From contig JAAEAF010003829.1 of assembly GCA_011037195.1 (NCBI GenBank), positions 1 through 64,000 of the forward strand: a stretch of 64,000 nucleotides of DNA, written 5' to 3'. Source of the stretch: Triatoma infestans. Taxonomy: Eukaryota; Arthropoda; Insecta; Hemiptera; Reduviidae. The position numbers were made by a program, and so were the translations under genes. Positions 56,019-64,000 of the stretch are shown here, one piece after another; position 1 is the stretch's first letter; each line of letters starts with the position of its first letter. Below the pieces are notes generated by a model, which had not been told where the DNA came from, did not search any database, and was given only the letters and a program-made list of their open reading frames with translations.

Positions 56019-56569
56019 TTTTATCACCATCACTGGGACTACTTCCTGTTAAATCATGCAAATTCGTGCATAACATACCTATCATACCGACAAACTTTAA
56101 GCAGCGGCAATGATGACATAACAAACCTTGGCTGCCCTCAGTGTTAACTAACATTAACATACTAGACGATAAAATACATTAAAATTGTATAACAGAAATT
56201 GTAGGAGAGGAAGGTTAAAAGAAGAGGGGAAAGTTTTAGAACTGTGGCCTTATCTGTTAGATTTATTATTTTTATACAAGCGATTTAGTAGTGGGAGGGG
56301 ATGCAAAGGAAGTGAAGTATCGTTAGTAAAGTGTTATGGAGAGAGTATAGTTTAGATAGAAGCAACCCCAGGTATTGCAGACACACAGACGGAATACTGG
56401 ATACATTGTAGAGTTGAGCAGAATTTCACTATAGGGTATGCTGCATGATGGGAGCATGGCCCTGGGGCACTGAACAATAGACTCCATCTACTACTTACAA
56501 TTGTATAACTACGCATTTAGAATCTCCACTTATCACCATCATTTCTATATCGCTTTGTTAATAGTATTT
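56019..56569. other. Non-coding stretch, no gene seen
   Basis: No element or gene recognised. Confidence 0.45.
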
Positions 56570-56780
56570 TTACTTTCTCTTACAGCTGTTAAAAGGAAAT
56601 ATTGCAATCGAGTCGAATTTTCAAAATGGATTTGCAATGCATATACATTTTTTGAGGTTCCCTAGGTACGGAAAACCCAGTCTTTTGAGCGACTGTTTTA
56701 TGTTATGAGTTTTATGTTTGTGCATATGTGTGCCAGTTTAGTTTATGTACAAAATATCTCAACAACAAAAGTTCAGCAAA
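56570..56780 (+). repeat. DR family fragment (5' module)
   Basis: ACTTTCTCTTACAGCTGTTA with AAAGGAAATATTGC keeps the junction hairpin in degenerate form. GAATTTTCAAAATGGATTTG, TTTTGAGGTTCCCTAGGTAC and AAAATATCTCAACAACAAAA follow. Confidence 0.75.
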
Positions 56781-57107
56781 CTCCAATTTAGTTTTCATTC
56801 AAAACAATTTTGATGGTTGTAGGCGTGGTCAACGTAAAAAAACCGAGCTGTTTGATTCGTTAACCCACTCACCTACATTTCATACTTCATTTCTTCACTG
56901 TGATTGGTTAATTATTTAAAGCTAATTATTTCTATGTAAAATATGGTTTAGAATATTTTTACTAATTTTCCCCCCGTTTTATCAAATTATACAATAAAAA
57001 TTAAAAGTATAATACAAATTTAATAAAACGTTATTTAAGAGTGTAACATTTACCATTTTAATAATCGGTGTAAAGAAATCTGGTTTTCGTAGGTGTGAAT
57101 ATTGAAA
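56781..57107. other. Non-coding stretch, no gene seen
   Basis: AT-rich, no recognisable feature. Confidence 0.5.
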
Positions 57108-57618
57108 TAACAAGATAAATGATAGGTATCCATTCTGTATCACCCGCTCGTTCCACCATATTTAAGGCATGGCTACCAACATGAACAATAAATGGTAGGT
57201 ATCCAGTGTGTGTCACCATGACTACCAACATGAACAATAAATGGTAGGTATCCAGTGTGTGTCACCGTGACTACCAACATGAACAATAAATGGTAGGTAT
57301 CCAGTGTGTGTCACCATGACTACCAACATGAACAATAAATGGTAGGTATCCAGTGTGTGTCACCATGACTACCAACATGAACAATAAATGGTAGGTATCC
57401 AGTGTGTGTCACCGTGACTACCAACATGAACAATAAATGGTAGGTATCCAGTGTGTGTCACCATGACTACCAACATGAACAATAAATGGTAGGTATCCAG
57501 TGTGTGTCACCGAACCAACATGAACTAACAATGGTAGGTATCCAGTGTGTGTCACACTGAACAATAAATGGTAGGTATCCAGTGTGTGTCACCATGACTA
57601 CCAACATGAACAATAAAT
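57108..57618. repeat. 49-bp minisatellite, about nine and a half units
   Basis: Units contain GACTACCAACATGAACAATA, AATGGTAGGTATCCAG and TGTGTGTCACC. Seven nearly identical 49-bp units run from about 57170 to 57512, varying mainly at CATGACT versus CGTGACT. Two shortened units follow, and a partial last unit ends in AACAATAAAT directly against CTGGTGTGAAACATTC, a DR terminus. A degenerate first unit (GATAGGTATCCATTCTGTAT) lies at 57121. Confidence 0.95.
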
Positions 57619-57780
57619 CTGGTGTGAAACATTCACACTACTTTTTCTTTACACCAATTAACCCCGAATTTTAATTGACAAATTTTGTTTAAATTTGGAA
57701 TTTTTTGATGAATATATAAACTGCCCTTAATTATATATATAGGTGATGAAAAGCCGTACATTATAAGTTTCGGTTTTTTA
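57611..57780 (-). repeat. DR family terminus fragment
   Basis: CTGGTGTGAAACATTCACAC, then CTTTTTCTTTACACC and TTTTAATTGACAAATTTTG are the minus-strand family end. Confidence 0.78.
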
Positions 57781-57959
57781 GGACCAGGTAGTTGACAGTG
57801 GTTACTTTGTAGACCGCATGGCAGTGCTACCATCTAGCTGAGAAATTTGCTGTTGTATAATTTAGAGATAAACCTAACGTCTAGTTAGGCTCCTTGGATC
57901 CATATAAAATCAAGTTTTCCTTGAAAAAAGTGACATGTTTGCCTGTGCAGTTAGTAGCC

Positions 57960-58350
57960 GGCCCAGTTTAAAGAAAAATCATTGTAGCCGTTTTTCCAGG
58001 GAAAATTTAATTTTTGGGAGATTCGGTGGGAACATTTAGCGTTTAGCTTTCCTCTTCAGTCTACAATGTATGGCTCTGCTACATATATAAAATTAATGTA
58101 CATTAGAATAATTAAAAATTTGAGGGAAATCGGTTAACAGGAAATACAAGTGTACACAGTAGGCTGCCAGTGGGTTCTAATTTTCTTGACAACGACCATA
58201 AAGATTTCCTTTAATCTTGGAATGCCATCTCACAGATATAAATCTACCATTTTTTTCTGAAACATCTTTACGACAAAAATTCAAAAGGTATCTGTCATAT
58301 GACAGATGCATCATGCGTAGAATAAGTTTTTATGTCTCCGCCACAAATCC
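57960..58350 (+). repeat. DR family copy (second half)
   Basis: ATTGTAGCCGTTTTTCCAGG, TTAGCTTTCCTCTTCAGTC, ATGTATGGCTCTGCTACA, AAATCGGTTAACAGGAAATA at 58128, AACGACCATAAAGATTTCC at 58192 and CTTGGAATGCCATCTCACAG appear in order. Confidence 0.8.
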
Positions 58351-59499
58351 TAAGGTTTGTGTCTAGGACTACTCCCCCACACTTAACTCCCAAACTCCCT
58401 CAACTTCCCATCCACTACCCCTACCTATTAGCTTACTATGAGAAAACGTTGGTTCGCTTTTTCACGTGAGAAACGTTTGCTTTTTACCAAAAAGGTGGTC
58501 TCCCAAAAGACGATTGTACGTTCAAATTAGTTTTATGTTGGTTTTGGGGAACCTGTTAGATTAAAAATAGCGCTACAAACGTTATTACATGAGACAGACG
58601 GCATTACCGCCCAAGCTACATTCAGGTATATACGATTACCCTACCACTCTTCTTTATGGCAGGCCCAACTAACCGTTTGTAAACATTATCATTTTAAAAG
58701 AATATTTCCATTCAATTTTATTAATTGCAGTTAAGAAAAAATCGTGTGAGTGTTTCACAGAATTCTTACTTCCGGTAAAAATTTAATTTCGAAAATTTAA
58801 TACGGTCAATAATTTAGAAAAATAAGTAAAAAGGAATAAAGCAGTCCTTAATTTTGAGAACGAATAGAAGAAAAACCAAGAATTGTGGAATTACCGCCTC
58901 AGGCAGGCTGTAACAGACAAAGATAGACAATCTCTAAACTTAGACTCTGGAAAGAGTGAGCAGGATGGAAAATACCATTAAAAAAAAAGTAGAAAGAAAA
59001 AACAGCCCTGGAAAACTACAGTACAACAAAATTTTCTTTTGTTAAATGGGCTTAAAAGAAAGAAAAAAAGTGAAGTAATAAGACGTGTTTTTAGGATGAG
59101 GGAAAACTGAAAAGAGCACTTCGGTTCTGTGTGTGTGTGAGTGTGTGTGAGAGAGGGAGGGAGGGAGTGGACAGGCGAGAGAGGAATGGTGAGAGAGGAG
59201 TCTTATTTTCACTCTATCCCGCGGTCAAGCATGAACAAGTTGAAGTAATTAAAAAGTAAAGAAACAAGGAAAGAGCATCTCGTCCCGAAGAGTGGCGGCA
59301 TTCACTACCAGACTGCACTGCCAACTTGCAAGTACGCTCTTATTGTTATTTAAAAGTGATTTTTAACTAGAAATTCTTTCCGAAATAATTTTCTTCTTTT
59401 TTTTTGTAATGTTTATTTATCATTTACAAGTGTACGGAATATAAAAATAAAGTAAACAAACTAGGAACAGGGCAAGGAATATCTTGAACAGAGATCACC
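58351..59499. other. Non-coding stretch with small DR scraps
   Basis: A plus-strand terminus (AAAAATCGTGTGAGTGTTTC at 58737) is followed by minus-strand TTACTTCCGGTAAAAATTTA at 58767. GT and GA runs lie at 59131-59170. No gene is seen. Confidence 0.55.
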
Positions 59500-60150
59500 T
59501 GGTTGGAGGAGCCAGTTTAATTTTTGTCGCTTTTCACGATTAGAAGGATGGTATGGTTGAGGATGAGTTAGCTGATGTGTATAATAAGTCTTTGTTGAAT
59601 TTAAGTAGCGTAATGAATGCGTTCAAAAGCAAAAGGAATTTTGAGTTCGTTGTGAATAATGAGGAGATACTTACTGAATTAGAAAGGAGCGTTTTTATAC
59701 TGCAGCGGGGGGGGGAGTGTAGGCTGAACAAGACTTTGCAATCTGTTGATACTAGTCGTTTAGCTGTTCAGTAAAGTTCCAAGTTCATATAGATGTTACA
59801 AGGGATGGATAGAGACTTCTTATATTGGCAACTTGATAGCATTCTAAAGAAAGCCTTAACGTTATCCTACTTATTTATCTCTCAATCTACCGCTGGTTTT
59901 TATCCGTATACTGGCACAAATGAACCTCAGGAATTTAAATATTGAAGTTAACAATTGATTCTACTTCTACTGTAATTATCAAAAATCAGATGTAAACTCT
60001 GTAATTTAAATTTACCCGAGAATCTAGAACATATTTTGGTTGGTTGCCCTGTTTACTCGCTTCTTAGACAATACTTTAATATCAATACCAATGAATTTTG
60101 GTATCGTAAGTATGTTAGATCCTAAACCAGTTACCGAAATTAAAAAAGAT
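59500..60150 (+). pseudogene. Degenerate non-LTR retrotransposon C-terminus, second type
   Basis: The clearest coding trace is CKLCNLNLPENLEHILVGCP followed by VYSLLRQYFN at about 59992-60080, a C-x2-C-x9-H-x4-C segment comparable with MCSLCNF...FLGECPLL at 48162. Upstream, in various frames, are MDRDFLYWQLDSILKK (59805-59852) and the open frame 59553-59774, which ends in TAA and has no known domain. Stops and frameshifts are frequent. Boundaries are uncertain and no target duplication was found. Confidence 0.6.
59786..59862 (+). repeat. 75-bp duplicated segment, left copy
   Basis: ACAAGGGATGGATAGAGACT and the following bases recur at 60493-60567 with about eight differences. The two copies are about 700 bp apart and in direct orientation. 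Confidence 0.88.
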
Positions 60151-61159
60151 TTATAATTTTATTTATTATATTTCGAATAAATCAAATAAATATTATATTA
60201 TTTTGTTTCATAAAAATAAATTTTGGATAGAAAATAAAACACCTGTTTGTATGAAGTATGACCCATTTAAAGTTTATCCATTCGTAAAGTGATATTTTAT
60301 TTTTATTTCTGTTTGATTACTTCTTAGTAAGAGATTTGTTTTGTATATTCCAAAATATCTGTTTATTGTTTTTCAAACAGCCACAACTTTCTATTACAAT
60401 CAACATGGTATAATCTCTATCCAGATTTATTTTCATTTTTTATATTTACTTTTTATATTTTTTTAATATTTTATGTTTTTGGTGCTACGATATAGATGCT
60501 ACAAGGGATGGATAGAGACTTCTTATACTGGCAGCTTGATAGCATTTTGAAGAAAACCTCAACATTGTATCTACCCCCACCCCACCCCACCCACAGAACC
60601 CATCAACAATCAATTTTCCAGGGAAAAGTTTCCAAATAAAAGTGAGAGGCATTTTGTAAATGGAATAAACACTCTTCTATGGAGAAAAATCCATTACAAC
60701 AGCGCTGATAATTTCATGCTGCCAATAAGTGCAGATAACAGCACTACGGTGCTACCTAGAAGCTAGTCTAAATCGTTAAGTATGCTGAAATCAACATTCC
60801 AAGTGTTTGAAACAATCATTCAGAGTGTAAACATTCCAATCACTGCAAGCAGCATTTAAGAGACCAACAAATAATTTTCAAGTAGTCTGTGTTCAATAGA
60901 AATGGTGAAGAGTTTATAACAAGCAACAACTGCCAGCAAGCAAGCAACCATTAAGAATAGTCAACAGTTCAAGAACTATGTATCAAGAAGTCAACAGTTC
61001 CAACTGCCAACGCTACCATACTATGCTCTTCCTTCATTTTCTTTGAAATTCTTTTTCTATTTCTTATCTTCGAAATGCAAATACTAGTGAGTTTTTTTAT
61101 TGAACATCATTGACATCAGCAACCAATCTATCTGCCACAAACTAAATACATAGGTTTTA
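60151..61159. other. Non-coding stretch holding the right copy of the duplication
   Basis: 60493-60567 repeats 59788-59862. Right after it comes a CCCCACCCCACCCCACCC run (60572-60593) and a minus-strand DR scrap (CAATTTTCCAGGGAAAAGTT at 60611). No gene is seen. Confidence 0.6.
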
Positions 61160-61450
61160 AGGGAAAATCGTCTAAAGTCAATTTTCAAGAAAATTGCGAA
61201 AAACGATATTCAATAAAGTCGCAATCTCGGTTGACAGATCTTTACCGAACCTTTCGCCACCAATGTCGTTCCTAGATGGAATATCATGTTTGAGCTCCCT
61301 GCAAACTCCTCCCTCAATTTTTTAATGTTACGATTTCCTTTGAACTATATGCACACACTATTTATATAAAATCACCCTGTTTTTTAATTTCAAACTCAGT
61401 TCCGAATAAATTAACCGAGGGGATTTTGGGTGATTTATTTTAGAGGTATG
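61160..61450. repeat. Degenerate DR fragments
   Basis: AAAATTGCGAAAAACG (61190) and CTCGGTTGACAGATCTTTAC (61228) are minus-strand family words. TTTCAAACTCAGTTCCG (61388) may be a plus-strand one. Confidence 0.5.
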
Positions 61451-61734
61451 CATGTCATATGACTCTTTCACGGTATTTACATAATTCGTACCACATTAAA
61501 TATCTCGGTGGGTAGAAACAGTACACTACAATGTCTAGAAATTCGACCCCCCTTTTGGTCTTATCAGTGTTGTGTTAGGGAAAAAACTAGCTGGAGGCGA
61601 TAAGAGAGGCGCACATAGTGTGAGATAAGTAAATATTTTAGGATATTTTGTAGACATATCACATCATTCTGATGTGACAGCACATACACAAGGACACACG
61701 TACACAGACCAGTCAGTCTTTGAAAAAATTAATA

Positions 61735-62575
61735 TAATTTTGGTGTGAAACACTGACAAGACGTTGTCTGATTTCTCTCAGTACATTATATACAAAATAA
61801 CAAGTTTTCTTTTCACTACAGATTTTAGTCATTTGTTGTGACGTTTAATATGGGAGATAGTGGCGGACAAGTATCTATCCAGGCCGGTGGAGAAGTGTTT
61901 AAATTGTGGTGCCGACGAGCGCGCCAATAACAAAGACCCAACCTCATACAGCAAAACGAAATGAAAATGAAATTTAACGTCACAAATTCGCATAAAATCA
62001 ACTTTTGTGGGAAAAATGTGTCTAAAATCTGACAGAATTATGTCTGTGCAGTTAGCATTCCAAGTTTCAAGGAAATCGTTTCTGTGGCTAACGAGAAAAT
62101 TCCAAAAAACTGAAAAAATTATTCTGTAAAGTGCACTTCCGGTTCCGAATTTCCTCAAATTTAGAATTATAGCAATGATTCTAATACACGTATGTTGTAT
62201 GGGTGCTAGAACGTATACATTATATTGAAGTGGTATTCTAGAGGAAAGCTCAAGCTATTGTTTCTCCCACAAGCCTCCCGAAAATTAATTTTTCCGGGAA
62301 AATGTTTCAAATAAAAGTGAAGCTATTTATGTATGTAAATAGTATACAGAGATTAAAGCAAATCTTTGGAGCCGTTTTCAAAAAAAATGCGAAAAACTGA
62401 AAGTAAAATTCAGTAAAATCGCATTTCCGGTTGATGGATTTGTCCGAAACTTTGATGATAGATGCGGAAACCAAGTTTGAGTTCCCAGCGATGTTTTAGG
62501 AAAACTTGGGAGAAAATTCAATTTCAAATATTTGTTGCCATCGCAACACTTCCTCTGTTCAAAGAAAGTAAAATT
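61735..62575 (-). repeat. DR family copy, nearly full length
   Basis: The terminus TTTGGTGTGAAACACTGACA is at 61738. TTCTGTAAAGTGCACTTCCG at 62122 carries the ETS-like block, CTAGAGGAAAGCTCAAGC at 62236, CCGGGAAAATGTTTCAAATA at 62298, GGTTGATGGATTTGTCCGAA at 62428 and AACACTTCCTCTGTTCAAAG at 62547. The minus-strand open frames at 61829-62158 and 62378-62737 translate this repeat and are not genes. Confidence 0.88.
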
Positions 62576-63067
62576 TAATAATAAAAAATGAAATATATAA
62601 AAAAAAAAAAAAAAGAAAGAAAAGAATAGAATAAGATGAATGCTAGCACTGTATGTTACAGACCATGAGCATATAGTAGAGAACATAGAATTATCAGCGA
62701 ACCGTCCAAAATGTCTATTATATTCCAGCCAGACCACATATTCCTTTCCGTGACCCCAACACAGAATAATAATAAAAAAACAACACTATTACCTTGAGTT
62801 TTTAGTGGTAAAGAACTTCAAACCGGAAATTCCTTTTATTTTTTTTTTTGGAGGGCTTTTTTTTTGTTTATTTAATAATAGATTTACAAGAAGAACAACT
62901 AGTAGCTGACATTCTTCATCGAATAGGTCAGCTGGCAAGGCTGTTCTTTTAATGGATTTCTTGGTAGAAATGGCGTGGTTTGCAAGAATCTAGTAACCAT
63001 TAGCTCCGGTAGTCCATACACCTGCACGAGGATATATAGAAATGTAACAGATCGCATTTCCAGATTT
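62576..63067. other. Non-coding stretch, no gene seen
   Basis: An A-run lies at 62599-62614 and T-runs at 62837-62869. No recognisable element. Confidence 0.5.
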
Positions 63068-63540
63068 TACTGTCTCTTCTAAGTAAGCTGGTAAAAGAAA
63101 GTATTGCAAAATGTGCCAGATTTTCGAAATTGAATATTCACTCAGAAATACAGATAGTCTGAAGTGCCCTGCGTGTGGAATACAAAAAATGGAACGGATA
63201 AACTGTAGCAAGCTGATACTGGAATTCAGTTTTTGTTGGTTCTACAAAGTAACTACATTAAGATAGAGGAGAAGTAAATATCTTTAAAAAAACATAATAA
63301 TAACTTTGAAGAAACTCGGTCAACCGGAAGTTCACTATTATATAATGAGCTTTTACAGTAGTTTCTTTGTATTTGCTCGACATCAGCTCCAAAGCTTTTC
63401 CTTAAACTTGGTATACTTTTATAAGAAATCACTTTTATGTGGAAACATTTTTTTTTTTCAAAAAAATTCTATTGGGAACTGTTGATTTTTGGCTGCCCAC
63501 TATTACGCTATTTCAGTACAATTTAATGACCTGGTGAAAA
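63068..63540 (+). repeat. DR family copy (partial)
   Basis: ACTGTCTCTTCTAAGTAAGC with AAAAGAAAGTATTGC, GTGCCAGATTTTCGAAATTG, TCAACCGGAAGTTCACTATT at 63319 and CAGCTCCAAAGCTTTTCCTT with AAACTTGGTATACTTTTA appear in order. The frame 62990-63211 on the minus strand is a shadow. Confidence 0.78.
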
Positions 63541-63589
63541 TTAAGGCAACTAAGAATTTATTAAAGTCTATTTTTTAAGTGTTGAAAAT

Positions 63590-63766
63590 GGATTTTGAGG
63601 TTCGGTCAAACAAAAGAACTCTTTTTTAAATTTCTACCGACGTTTCGGCAAATTTATTGCCTTCTTCAGGGTCTGTACAAAGGTTGAAATACATATCAAA
63701 AAAAAGGACTAACAGAAAATATGAACTTAAACTAAATATTATCAGAATAAAAAATTTTAAAGTAAA
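63590..63766 (-). repeat. Candidate Penelope-like element terminus
   Basis: On the minus strand the sequence reads CAGACCCTGAAGAAGGC and then CCGAAACGTCGGTAG. This layout (CCTGAAGAAGGC, short AT-rich loop, GCCGAAACGTCGG) is one I associate with Penelope-like element ends in many invertebrates. No reverse transcriptase or GIY-YIG frame is visible inside the window; the element may continue beyond either side. It borders the long palindrome at 63767. Confidence 0.6.
63636..63672 (-). ncRNA. Hammerhead ribozyme-like motif F, divergent family
   Basis: On the minus strand ACC (63670-63672) pairs with GGT (63636-63638) as stem I. CTGAAGA (63663-63669) is the core, one extra A follows, GGCAA/TTGCC with a five-base loop is stem II (63647-63661), GAAAC is at 63642-63646 and the triplet GTC at 63639-63641. 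It shares no flanking sequence with motifs A-E but has the same architecture, including the extra core base. Confidence 0.6.
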
Positions 63767-64000
63767 CAATATAAAATAAACTAAGTACAAAATATGATAT
63801 ATATAGAGTACAATTAAATTTATTTTAAATTATTGTAGACAGATCAATATTAAACTAAATCGCAACTATTAAATAGTGCGATCAATATATAATTAATAGT
63901 TGCGATTTAGTTTAATATTGATCTGTCTACAATAATTTAAAATAAATTTAATTGTACTCTATGTATATATCATATTTTGTACTTAGTTTATTTCATATTG
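63767..64000. repeat. Long near-perfect palindrome at the window edge
   Basis: The left arm (63767-63870) and right arm (63895-64000) are reverse complements except for one two-base insertion (near 63963) and one substitution (near 63994). The 24-base spacer is AAATAGTGCG followed by an AT-rich stretch. The right arm is cut by the window end, so the palindrome may be longer. It lies directly beside the ribozyme-like element end. Confidence 0.95.

Noticed and set aside
57170..57610. Possible CRISPR array
   Set aside because: Whole 49-bp units are repeated with no unique spacers, so it is a minisatellite, and the genome is animal.
61829..62737. Two minus-strand frames above 100 codons
   Set aside because: Both translate a DR copy, with a phenylalanine-rich low-complexity part from a poly-A run.

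Overview
This window is AT-rich, gene-poor animal nuclear DNA saturated with repeats. I find no intact protein-coding gene of the host, no rRNA or tRNA gene and no CRISPR array. The only protein signal is decayed transposon coding sequence: a mariner transposase, an IS630/Tc1-type transposase, a hAT C-terminus, non-LTR reverse transcriptase/RNase H pieces, and a MADF domain inside a DNA transposon. Long CA/TA/GT microsatellites, TA-duplicating elements and non-LTR elements with a downstream RNase H suggest an invertebrate, probably an arthropod and possibly a hemipteran insect. The species cannot be fixed from sequence alone. Layout: 1-803 is a higher-order minisatellite (39/37-bp units). From about 1.6 kb to the end the background is one dispersed non-coding family, called DR here, about 0.9-1.2 kb long and present in both orientations as full, partial and mosaic copies. 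Its recognisable parts are a TTTCTCTTAC/GTAAGAGAAA hairpin at one junction, a GTGTGA...TCACAC hairpin beside it, and an internal near-duplication in which each half carries a CCGGAAGTGCGACTTTAC block. Younger elements sit inside DR copies: mariner (2913-4234), a tRNA-type SINE with a 12-bp target duplication (29081-29331), a solo LTR with a 4-bp duplication (29359-29754), a 735-bp DNA transposon with MADF coding remains (40341-41075), a 5'-truncated non-LTR element with a 14-bp duplication (47756-48744) and a fold-back MITE (53705-54154). A hAT relic (22565-23239) has a near-perfect 8-bp duplication. The most interesting signal is a set of six short motifs (13235, 25133, 36270, 36436, 45705 and 63636) that can be drawn as minimal type-I hammerhead ribozymes: CTGAWGA, a GC-rich hairpin, GAAAC, a short GTC segment, and flanks that pair as stem I (CATC/GATG, or ACC/GGT in the divergent copy). 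Such ribozymes are known from Penelope-like retroelements and animal retrozymes. Two copies form an inverted pair, a third lies beside an inverted truncated copy, and the last lies next to a 104-bp almost perfect palindrome at the window edge. There are no operons or interacting genes here; the biology is that of layered mobile elements.
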